Below, piece after piece: positions 1 to 11,215 of a stretch of DNA of 64,000 nucleotides. The notes beneath the pieces are model-generated. The model ran no database searches, was not told the DNA's origin, and saw only the letters and a program-made list of their open reading frames with translations. Numbering within the stretch: the stretch's first letter is position 1; the number at the start of each line of letters is the position of its first letter. A program made the position numbers and the translations under genes. This DNA comes from Apostichopus japonicus (lineage: Eukaryota; Echinodermata; Holothuroidea; Aspidochirotida; Stichopodidae), in assembly GCF_037975245.1 (NCBI RefSeq), contig NC_092579.1, forward strand, positions 31,324,666-31,388,665, written 5' to 3'.

Positions 1-859
1 GCGATCCAAAATACGTCACGCTCTCGAGGTACAGAGCAACCAACCGCGCCACGACAGCAGTTGATATAAATCTATGTTCGTTTCTAATACTTAAAGTTCC
101 CAGAGACCGTATGAGATCGCGGCAAAAGCAAACTGCCCCCACCTGGTCTCGAGCCCGCGATCCAAAATACGTCACGCTCTCGAGGTACAGAGCAACCAAC
201 CGCGCCACGACAGCAGTTGATATAAATCTATGTTCGTTTCTAATACTTAAAGTTCCCAGAGACCGTATGAGATCGCGGCAAAAGCAAACTGCCCCCACCT
301 GGTCTCGAGCCCGCGATCCAAAATACGTCACGCTCTCGAGGTACAGAGCAACCAACCGCGCCACGACAGCAGTTGATATAAATCTATGTTCGTTTCTAAT
401 ACTTAAAGTTCCCAGAGACCGTATAAGATCGCGGCAAAAGCAAACTGCCCCACCTGGTCTCGAGCCCGCGATCCAAAATTCGTCACGCTCTTGAGGTACA
501 GAGCAACCAACCGCGCCACGACAGCAGTTGATATAAATCTATGTTCGTTTCTAATACTTAAAGTTCCAGGAGACCGTATAAGATCGCGGCAAAAGCAAAC
601 TGCCCCCACCTGGTCTCGAGCCCGCGATCCAAAATACGTCACGCTCTCGAGGTACAGAGCAACCAACCGCGCCACGACAGCAGTTGATATAAATCTATGT
701 TCGTTTCTAATACTTACTTTTCCAGAGACCGTATGGGATCGCGGCAAAAGCAAACTGCCCCCACCTGGTCTCGAGCCCGCGATCCAAAATACGTCACGCT
801 CTCGAGGTACAGAGCAACCAACCGCGCCACGACAGCAGTTGATATAAATCTATGTTCGT

Positions 860-2571
860 TTCTAATACTTACTTTTCCAGAGACCGTATGGGATCGCGGC
901 AAAAGCAAACTGCCCCCACCTGGTCTCGAGCCCGCGATCCAAAATACGTCACGCTCTCGAGGTACAGAGCAACCAACCGCGCCACGACAGCAGTTGATAT
1001 AAATCTATGTTCGTTTCTAATACTTAAAGTTCCCAGAGACCGTATGAGATCGCATCAAAAGCAAACTGCCCCCACCTGGTCTCGAGCCCGCGATCCAAAA
1101 TACGTCACGCTCTCGAGGTACAGAGCAACCAACCGCGCCACGACAGCAGTTGATATAAATCTATGTTCGTTTCTAATACTTAAAGTTCCAGGGGCCGTAT
1201 AAGATCGCGGCAAAAGCAAACTGCCCCCACCTGGTTTCGAGCCCGCGATCCAAAATACGTCACGCTCTCGAGGTACAGAGCAACCAACCGCGCCACCACA
1301 GCAGTTGATATAAATCTGTGTTCGTTTCTAATACTTAAAGTTCCCAGAGACCGTATAAGATCGCGGCAAAAGCAAACTGCCCCCACCTGGTTTCGAGCCC
1401 GCGATCCAAAATACGTCACGCTCTCGAGGTACAGAGCAACCAACCGCGCCACGACAGCAGTTGATATAAATCTATGTTCGTTTCTAATACTTAAATTTCC
1501 CAGAGACCGTATAAGAACCCGGCAAAAGCAAACTGCCCCCACCTGGTCTCGAGCCCGCGATCCAAAATACGTCACGCTCTCGAGGTACAGAGCAACCAAC
1601 CGCGCCACGACAGCAGTTGATATAAATATATGTTCGTTTCTAATACTTAAAGTTCCCAGAGACCGTATAAGATCGCGGCAAAAGCAAACTGCCCCCACCT
1701 GGTCTCGAGTCCGCGATCCAAAATACGTCACGCTCTCGAGGTACAGAGCAACCAACCGCGCCACGACAGCAGTTGATATAAATCTATGTTCGTTTCTAAT
1801 ACTTAAAGTTCCAAGAGACCGTATAAGATCGCGGCAAAAGCAAACTGCCCCCACCTGGTCTCGAGCCCGCGATCCAAAATACGTGACGCTCTCGAGGTAC
1901 AGAGCAACCAACCGCGCCACGACAGCAGTTGATATAAATCTATGTTCGTTTCTAATACTTAAAGTTCCCAGAGACCGTATAAGATCGCGGCAAAAGCAAA
2001 CTGCCCCCACCTGGTCTCGAGCCCGCGATCCAAAATACGTCACGCTCTCGAGGTACAGAGCAACCAACCGCGCCACGACAGCAGTTGATATAAATCTATG
2101 TTCGTTTCTAATACTTAAAGTTCCCAGAGACCGTATGAGATCGCGGCAAAAGCAAACTGCCCCCACTTGGTCTCGAGCCCGCGATCCAAAATACGTCACG
2201 CTCTCGAGGTACAGAGCAACCAACCGCGCCACGACAGCAGTTGATATAAATCTATGTTCGTTTCTAATACTTAAAGTTCCCAGAGACCGTATAAGATCGC
2301 GGCAAAAGCAAACTGCCCCACCTGGTCTCGAGTCCGCGATCCAAAATACGTCACGCTCTCGAGGTACAGAGCAACCAACCGCGCCACGACAGCAGTTGAT
2401 ATAAATCTATGTTCGTTTTTAATACTTAAAGTTCCAGAGACCGTATAAGAACCCGACAAAAGCAAACTGCCCCCACCTGGTCTCGAGCCCGCGATCCAAA
2501 ATACGTCACGCTCTCGAGGTACAGAGCAACCAACCGCGCCACGACAGCAGTTGATATAAATCTATGTTCGT
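860..2571. repeat. Higher-order unit of 11 monomers, copy 1
   Basis: This block shares private variants with the block 1712 bp downstream: the ACTTACTTTTCC junction, GATCGCATC, CCAGGGGCCG, GCCACCACAGC, AAGAACCCGG, ATAAATATATG and ACGTGACGC occur in the same order in both. 1712 bp equals 11 monomers. Boundaries are approximate because flanking monomers are nearly identical. Confidence 0.85.
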
Positions 2572-4283
2572 TTCTAATACTTACTTTTCCAGAGACCGTA
2601 TGGGATCGCGGCAAAAGCAAACTGCCCCCACCTGGTCTCGAGCCCGCGATCCAAAATACGTCACGCTCTCGAGGTACAGAGCAACCAACCGCGCCACGAC
2701 AGCAGTTGATATAAATCTATGTTCGTTTCTAATACTTAAAGTTCCCAGAGACCGTATGAGATCGCATCAAAAGCAAACTGCCCCCACCTGGTCTCGAGCC
2801 CGCGATCCAAAATACGTCACGCTCTCGAGGTACAGAGCAACCAACCGCGCCACGACAGCAGTTGATATAAATCTATGTTCGTTTCTAATACTTAAAGTTC
2901 CAGGGGCCGTATAAGATCGCGGCAAAAGCAAACTGCCCCCACCTGGTTTCGAGCCCGCGATCCAAAATACGTCACGCTCTCGAGGTACAGAGCAACCAAC
3001 CGCGCCACCACAGCAGTTGATATAAATCTGTGTTCGTTTCTAATACTTAAAGTTCCCAGAGACCGTATAAGATCGCGGCAAAAGCAAACTGCCCCCACCT
3101 GGTCTCGAGCCCGCGATCCAAAATACGTCACGCTCTCGAGGTACAGAGCAACCAACCGCGCCACGACAGCAGTTGATATAAATCTATGTTCGTTTCTAAT
3201 ACTTAAATTTCCCAGAGACCGTATAAGAACCCGGCAAAAGCAAACTGCCCCCACCTGGTCTCGAGCCCGCGATCCAAAATACGTCACGCTCTCGAGGTAC
3301 AGAGCAACCAACCGCGCCACGACAGCAGTTGATATAAATATATGTTCGTTTCTAATACTTAAAGTTCCCAGAGACCGTATGAGATCGCGGCAAAAGCAAA
3401 CTGCCCCCACCTGGTCTCGAGTCCGCGATCCAAAATACGTCACGCTCTCGAGGTACAGAGCAACCAACCGCGCCACGACAGCAGTTGATATAAATCTATG
3501 TTCGTTTCTAATACTTAAAGTTCCAAGAGACCGTATAAGATCGCGGCAAAAGCAAACTGCCCCCACCTGGTCTCGAGCCCGCGATCCAAAATACGTGACG
3601 CTCTCGAGGTACAGAGCAACCAACCGCGCCACGACAGCAGTTGATATAAATCTATGTTCGTTTCTAATACTTAAAGTTCCCAGAGACCGTATAAGATCGC
3701 GGCAAAAGCAAACTGCCCCCACCTGGTCTCGAGCCCGCGATCCAAAATACGTCACGCTCTCGAGGTACAGAGCAACCAACCGCGCCACGACAGCAGTTGA
3801 TATAAATCTATGTTCGTTTCTAATACTTAAAGTTCCCAGAGACCGTATGAGATCGCGGCAAAAGCAAACTGCCCCCACTTGGTCTCGAGCCCGCGATCCA
3901 AAATACGTCACGCTCTCGAGGTACAGAGCAACCAACCGCGCCACGACAGCAGTTGATATAAATCTATGTTCGTTTCTAATACTTAAAGTTCCCAGAGACC
4001 GTATAAGATCGCGGCAAAAGCAAACTGCCCCACCTGGTCTCGAGTCCGCGATCCAAAATACGTCACGCTCTCGAGGTACAGAGCAACCAACCGCGCCACG
4101 ACAGCAGTTGATATAAATCTATGTTCGTTTTTAATACTTAAAGTTCCAGAGACCGTATAAGAACCCGACAAAAGCAAACTGCCCCCACCTGGTCTCGAGC
4201 CCGCGATCCAAAATACGTCACGCTCTCGAGGTACAGAGCAACCAACCGCGCCACGACAGCAGTTGATATAAATCTATGTTCGT
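2572..4283. repeat. Higher-order unit of 11 monomers, copy 2
   Basis: Direct tandem duplicate of the preceding 1712-bp block. Only a few differences are visible, for example ATGAGATCGCGG near 3378 where copy 1 has ATAAGATCGCGG, and one TGGTTTCGAG restored to TGGTCTCGAG near 3102. The pattern fits unequal exchange of an 11-monomer segment. Confidence 0.85.
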
Positions 4284-5796
4284 TTCTAATACTTAAAGTT
4301 CCCAGAGACCGTATAAGATCCCGGCAAAAGCAAACTGCCCCCACCTGGTCTCGAGCCCGCGATCCAAAATACGTCACGCTCTCGAGGTACAGAGCAACCA
4401 ACCGCGCCACGACAGCAGTTGATATAAATATATGTTCGTTTCTAATACTTAAAGTTCCCAGAGACCGTATAAGATCCCGGCAAAAGCAAACTGCCCCCAC
4501 CAGGTCTCGAGCCCGCGATCCAAAATACGTCACGCTCTCGAGGTACAGAGCAACCAACCGCGCCACGACAGCAGTTGATATAAATCTATGTTCGTTTCTA
4601 ATACTTAAAGTTCCAGAGACCGTATGAGATCGCGGCAAAAGCAAACTGCATCCACCAGGTCTCGAGCCCGCGATCCAAAATACGTCACGCTCTCGAGGTA
4701 CAGAGCAACCAACCGCGCCACGACAGCAGTTGATATAAATCTATGTTCGTTTCTAATACTTAAAGTTCCCAGAGACCGTATAAGATCCCGGCAAAAGCAA
4801 ACTGCCCCCACCTGGTCTCGAGCCCGCGATCCAAAATACGTCACGCTCTCGAGGTACAGAGCAACCAACCGCGCCACGACAGCAGTTGATATAAATCTAT
4901 GTTCGTTTCTAATACTTAAAGTTCCCAGAGACCGTATAAGGTCGCGGCAAAAGCTACCTGCCCCCACATGGTCTCGAGCCCGCGATCCAAAATACGTCAC
5001 GATCTCGAGGTACAGAGCAACCAACCGCGCCACGACAGCAGTTGATATAAATCTATGTTCGTTTCTAATACTTAAAGTTCCAGAGACCGTATGAGATCCC
5101 GGCAAAAGCAAACTGCCCCCACCTGGTCTCGAGCCCGCGATCCAAAATACGTCACGCTCTCGAGGTACAGAGCAACCAACCGCGCCACGACAGCAGTTGA
5201 TATAAATCTATGTTCGTTTCTAATACTTAAAGTTCCAGAGACCGTACCAGATCGCGGCAAAAGCAAACAGCCCCCAAATGATCTCGAGCCCGCGATCGAA
5301 AATACGTCACGCTCTCGAGGTACAGAGCAACCAACCGCGCCACGACAGCAGTTGATATAAATCTATGTTCGTTTCTAATACTTAAAGTTCTAGAGACCGT
5401 ATGAGATTGCGGCAAAAGGAAACTGCCCCCACCTGATCTCGAGCCCGCGATCCAAAATACGTGACGCTCTCGAGGTACAGAGCAACCAACCGCGCCACGA
5501 CAGCAGTTGATATAAATCTATGTTCGTTTCTAATACTTAAAGTTCCAGAGACCGTATGAGATCCCGGCAAAAGCAAACTGCCCCCACCTGGTCTCGAGCC
5601 CGCGATCCAAAATACGTCACGCTCTCGAGGTACAGAGCAACCAACCGCGCCACGACAGCAGTTGATATAAATCTATGTTCGTTTTTAATACTTAAAGTTC
5701 CAGAGACCGTATAAGAACCCGACAAAAGCAAACTGCCCCCACCTGGTCTCGATCCCGCGATCCAAAATACGTCACGCTCTCGAGGTACAGAGCAAC

Positions 5797-6035
5797 TTTT
5801 TTTTTTTTTCTCTTTTATTGAAAGATGAACCCACTGGCTCACCCATATTCAAACAGTAATGACAGTAGTATACAACGATTTAAAAGTAGAGTAAACAAAT
5901 ATGAGGCTATATAGCAAGTTCAATGAACATAGAATTAATAGTATGACATAGAGTAAATACGACATTGAACCAGGATTACTAAAAATGTAACTAACGCAGA
6001 AATGAGAACAAACGAAGACTATACAAATAATACTA
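5797..6035 (-). mobile_element. Oligo(A)-ended insertion interrupting the satellite
   Basis: The satellite stops mid-monomer after AGAGCAAC and is followed by T13, then CTCTTTTATTG. On the minus strand this reads AATAAAAG followed by an A-run that abuts the satellite, the expected 3' end of a polyadenylated, reverse-transcribed insertion. The remaining ~220 bp are AT-rich and show no recognisable coding sequence. No target-site duplication was found because the far side joins other foreign DNA. Confidence 0.5.
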
Positions 6036-6084
6036 AAAAAGAATAATTTCCAGTCGAGGCTAATAGAAGAAGCCTTGAGTCAAA

Positions 6085-6500
6085 AAGTACGAAGTACTTT
6101 AAGTTCTTTTAACCCTCGTATTCGTGCTATAAAAACGTGGAATAATCTCCAGGATAATGTTAAGAATAAGCCATCTTACTCTGTATTCAAAAGGAATCTC
6201 CAAACTGTAATTATTTCTCACTATTGATGGATTTATTCTTGTGTGTGTTTGCGATTAAGATCATCATAAAGATTGTTAGGATTGTTTATTAACATTATTA
6301 ATTTCAATTAGTGTCAACTCGTGTATTTCATCATTGTAGATGCTACTATTAACTTTTCTTTTTCTATTCTTAAGTTTTTCTTTCTTTTTTCTTTTTGGGG
6401 AGTCTCCTACTTTGTTAAGCCTTACAGGCTTTATAGGAGACTTCCCGTCACACTGTAACTTGTGATGAAACAAATAAATATACAAATATACAAAAAACAA
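6085..6500 (+). mobile_element. LINE 3' end (C-terminus plus 3' UTR)
   Basis: From about 6088 to 6226 the frame encodes a short reverse-transcriptase C-terminus containing IRAIKTWNNLQDNVKNKPS and ending ISHY-stop. This closely parallels the C-termini of the copies at 17575-18070 and 34942-35289. It is followed by a 3' UTR with a hairpin (arms 6398-6409 and 6434-6446) and a tail of AAATA-type repeats. It is a strongly 5'-truncated copy lodged in the satellite. Confidence 0.8.
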
Positions 6501-6753
6501 ACGCTGTCAACTGTCGAAGTTGTAGCTAAAATCGTTCTCGGTTCTGTATCTAATTACAACATTTTCTTGCCCGAACATATCAAAGAAAAACTGGGTACGA
6601 TGCATCTTTTTATAAACCTGGAAAATAGTGTTCAGTTTCTTTTTAAGTGAAACATGAAAAAGAGTCAATAAGTTGACGCTGTAGTTATTCATTGTGTCGT
6701 TACTAGTACATACTTGAGAACATCTATAGCTCCATATTGTATTTTTGTACAAG
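6501..6753. other. Unclassified AT-rich spacer
   Basis: This stretch lies between the LINE tail and the point at 6754 where the satellite resumes, in a different monomer phase (at CACCTGG). No coding or repeat family was recognised. Confidence 0.4.
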
Positions 6754-7949
6754 CACCTGGTCTCGAGCCCGCGATCCAAAATACGTCACGCTCTCGAGGT
6801 ACAGAGCAACCAACCGCGCCACGACAGCAGTTGATATAAATCTATGTTCGTTTCTAATACTTAAAGTTCCAGAGACCGTATGGGATCGCGGAAAAAGCTA
6901 ACCGCCCCCACCTGGTCTCGAGCCCGCAATCCAAAATACGTCACGCTCTCGAGGTACAGAGCAACCAACCGCGCCACGACAGCAGTTGATATAAATCTAT
7001 GTTCGTTTCTAATACTTAAAGTTCCAGAGACCGTACCAGATCGCGGCAAAAGCAAACTGCCCCCACCTGGTCTCGAGCCCGCGATCCAAAATACGTCACG
7101 CTCTCGAGGTACAGAGCAACCAACCGCGCCACGACAGCAGTTGATATAAATCTATGTTCGTTTCTAATACTTAAAGTTCCAGGAGACCGTATAAGATCGC
7201 GGCAAAAGCAAACTGCCCCCACCTGGTCTCGAGCCCGCGATCCAAAATACGTCACGCTCTCGAGGTACAGAGCAACCAACCGCGCCACGCCAGCAGTTGA
7301 TATAAATCTATGTTCGTTTCTAATACTTAAAGTTCCCAGAGACCGTATGAGATCGCGGCAAAAGCAAACTGCCCCCACCTGGTCTCGAGCCCGCGATCCA
7401 AAATACGTCACGCTCTCGAGGTACAGAGCAACCAACCGCGCCACGACAGCAGTTGATATAAATCTATGTTCGTTTCTAATACTTACAGTTCCAAGAGACC
7501 GTATGAGATCGCGGCAAAAGCAAACTGCCCCCACCTGGTCTCGAGCCCGCGATCCAAAATACGTCACGCTCTTGAGGTACAGAGGAACCAACCGCGCCAC
7601 GACAGCAGTTGATATAAATCTATGTTCGTTTCTAATACTTAAAGTTCCAGAGACCGTATAAGATCGCGGCAAAAGCAAACTGCCCCCACCTGGTCTCGAG
7701 CCCGCGATCCAAAATACGTCACGCTCTCGAGGTACAGAGCAACCAACCGCGCCACGACAGCAGTTGATATAAATCTATGTTCGTTTCTAATACTTAAAGT
7801 TCCAGGAGACCGTATAAGATCGCGGCAAAAGCAAACTGCCCCCACCTGGTCTCGAGCCCGCGATCCAAAATACGTCACGCTCTCGAGGTACAGAGCAACC
7901 AACCGCGCCACGACAGCAGTTGATATAAATCTATGTTCGTTTCTAATAC

Positions 7950-9180
7950 TTAAAGTTCCCAGAGACCGTATAAGATCGCGGCAAAAGCAAACTGCCCCCA
8001 CCTGGTCTCGAGCCCGCGATCCAAAATACGTCACGCTCTGGAGGTACAGAGCAACCAACCGCGCCACGACAGCAGTTGATATAAATCTATGTTCGTTTCT
8101 AATACTTACAGTTCCCAGAGACCGTATAAGATCGCGGCAAAAGCAAACTGCCCCCACCTGGTCTCGAGCTCGCGATCCAAAATACGTCACGCTCTCGAGG
8201 TACAGAGCAACCAACCGCGCCACGACAGCAGTTGATATAAATCTATGTTCGTTTCTAATACTTACAGTTCCCAGAGACCGTATAAGATCGCGGCAAAAGC
8301 AAACTGCCCCCACCTGGTCTCGAGCCCGCGATCCAAAATACGTCACGCTCTCGAGGTACAGAGCAACCAACCGCGCCACGACAGCAGTTGATATAAATCT
8401 ATGTTCGTTTCTAATACTTAAAGTTCCCAGAGACCGTATAAGATCGCGGCAAAAGCAAACTGCCCCCACCTGGTCTCGAGCCCGCGATCCAAAATGCGTC
8501 ACGCTCTCGAGGTACAGAGCAACCAACCGCGCCACGACAGCAGTTGATATAAATCTATGTTCGTTTCTAATACTTAAAGTTCCCAGAGACCGTATGAGAT
8601 CGCGGCAAAAGCAAACTGCCCCCACCTGGTCTCGAGCCCGCGATCCAAAATACGTCACGCTCTGGAGGTACAGAGCAACCAACCGCGCCACGACAGCAGT
8701 TGATATAAATCTATGTTCGTTTCTAATACTTAAAGTTCCCAGAGACCGTATAAGATCGCGGCAAAAGCAAACTGCCCCCACCTGGTCTCGAGCCCGCGAT
8801 CCAAAATACGTCACGCTCTGGAGGTACAGAGCAACCAACCGCGCCACGACAGCAGTTGATATAAATCTATGTTCGTTTCTAATACTTACAGTTCCCAGAG
8901 ACCGTATAAGATCGCGGCAAAAGCAAACTGCCCCCACCTGGTCTCGAGCTCGCGATCCAAAATACGTCACGCTCTCGAGGTACAGAGCAACCAACCGCGC
9001 CACGACAGCAGTTGATATAAATCTATGTTCGTTTCTAATACTTACAGTTCCCAGAGACAGTATAAGATCGCGCCAAAAGCAAACTGCCCCCACCTGGTCT
9101 CGAGCCCGCGATCCAAAATACGTCACGCTCTCGAGGTACAGAGCAACCAACCGCGCCACGACAGCAGTTGATATAAATCT
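7950..9180. repeat. 780-bp (5-monomer) duplication inside the satellite
   Basis: Diagnostic variants GCTCTGGAGG (about 8036 and 8816), CTTACAGTTCCC (about 8103 and 8883) and GAGCTCGCG (about 8166 and 8946) recur exactly 780 bp apart, which is five 156-bp monomers. This is a local tandem duplication of a five-copy block. Confidence 0.8.
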
Positions 9181-11215
9181 ATGTTCGTTTCTAATACTTA
9201 AAGTTCCGAGAAACCGTATAAGATCGCGGCAAAAGCAAACCGCCCCCACCTGGTCTCGAGCTCGCGATCCAAAATACGTCACGCTCTCGAGGTACAGAGC
9301 AACCAACCGCGCCACGACAGCAGTTGATATAAATCTATGTTCGTTTCTAATACTTAAAGTTCCCAGAGACCGTATGAGATCGCGGCAAAAGCAAACTGCC
9401 CCCACCTGGTCTCGAGCCCGCGATCCAAAATACGTCACGCTCTCGAGGTACAGAGCAACCAACCGCGCCACGACAGCAGTTGATATAAATCTATGTTCGT
9501 TTCTAATACTTAAAGTTCCGAGAAACCGTATAAGATCGCGGCAAAAGCAAACCGCCCCCACCTGGTCTCGAGCCCGCGATCCAGAATACGTCACGCTCTC
9601 GAGGTACAGAGCAACCAACCGCGCCACGACAGCAGTTGATATAAATCTATGTTCGTTTCTAATACTTAAAGTTCCAGAGACCGTATAAGATCGCGGCAAA
9701 AGCAAACTGCCCCCACCTGGTCTCGAGCCCGCGATCCAAAATACGTCACGCTCTCGAGGTACAGAGCAACCAACCGCGCCACGACAGCAGTTGATATAAA
9801 TCTATGTTCGTTTCTAATACTTAAAGTTCCAGAGACCGTATAAGATCGCGGCAAAAGCAAACTGCCCCCACCTGGTCTCGAGCCCGCGATCCAAAATACG
9901 TCACGCTCTCGAGGTACAGAGCAACCAACCGCGCCACGACAGCAGTTGATATAAATCTATGTTCGTTTCTAATACTTAAAGTTCCAGAGACCGTATAAGA
10001 TCGCGGCAAAAGCAAACTGCCCCCACCTGGTCTCGAGCCCGCGATCCAAAATACGTCACGCTCTCGAGGTACAGAGCAACCAACCGCGCCACGACAGCAG
10101 TTGATATAAATCTATGTTCGTTTCTAATACTTAAAGTTCCAGAAACCGTATGAGATCGCGGCAAAAGCAAACTGCCCCCACCTGGTCTCGAGCCCGCGAT
10201 CCAAAATACGTCACGCTCTCGAGGTATAGAGCAACCAACCGCGCCACGACAGCAGTTGATATAAATCTATGTTCGTTTCTAATACTTAAAGTTCCAGAGA
10301 CCGTATGAGATCGCGGCAAAAGCAAACAGCCCCCACCTGATCTCGAGCCCGCGATCCAAAATACGTCACGCTCTCGAGGTACAGAGCAACCAACCGCGCC
10401 ACGACAGCAGTTGATATAAATCTATGTTCGTTTCTAATACTTAAAGTTCCAGAGACCGTATGAGATCGCGGCAAAAGCAAACAGCCCCCACCTGATCTCG
10501 AGCCCGCGATCCAAAATACGTCACGCTCTCGAGGTACAGAGCAACCAACCGCGCCACGACAGCAGTTGATATAAATCTATGTTCGTTTCTAATACTTAAA
10601 GTTCCAGAGACCGTATAAGATCCCGGCAAAAGCAAACCCCCACCTGGTCTCGAGCCCGCGATCCAAAATACGTCACGCTCTCGAGGTACAGAGCAACCAA
10701 CCGCGCCACGACAGCAGTTGATATAAATCTATGTTCGTTTCTAATACTTAAAGTTCCAGGAGACCGTATGAGATCGCGGCAAAAGCAAACTGCCCCCACC
10801 TGGTCTCGAGCCCGCGATCCAAAATACGTCACGCTCTCGAGGTACAGAGCAACCAACCGCGCCACGACAGCAGTTGATATAAATCTATGTTCGTTTCTAA
10901 TACTTAAAGTTCCCAGAGGCCGTATGAGATCGCGGCAAAAGCAAACTGCCCCCACCTGGTCTCGAGCCCGCGATCCAAAATACGTCACGCTCTCGAAGTA
11001 CAGAGCAACCAACCGCGCCACGACAGCAGTTGATATAAATCTATGTTCGTTTCTGATACTTAAAGTTCCCAGAGACCGTATAAGATCGCGGCAAAAGCAA
11101 ACTGCCCCCACCTGGTCTCGAGCCCGCGATCCAAAATACGTCACGCTCTCGAGGTACAGAGCAACCAACCGCGCCACGACAGCAGTTGATATAAATCTAT
11201 GTTCGTTTCTAATAC

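Larger units (their letters stand above)
1..5796. repeat. 155/156-bp satellite array, first block
   Basis: About 37 head-to-tail copies of a GC-moderate monomer of 155 or 156 bp. Landmarks in each copy are GATCGCGGCAAAAGC, CACCTGGTCTCGAGCCCGCG, a second CTCGAG about 40 bp later, CAACCGCGCCACGACAGCAG and TTGATATAAATC. The length depends on the junction: TTCCAGAG gives 155 bp, TTCCCAGAG or TTCCAGGAG gives 156 bp. Copies differ by only a few substitutions, which implies recent homogenisation. Because 156 is 3 x 52, runs of 156-bp copies stay open in several frames on both strands, producing long repetitive pseudo-ORFs that I do not regard as genes. GATCGCGG and CCGCGATC form an 8-bp perfect inverted repeat in every copy. 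The window begins inside the array, so its full length is unknown. Confidence 0.97.
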
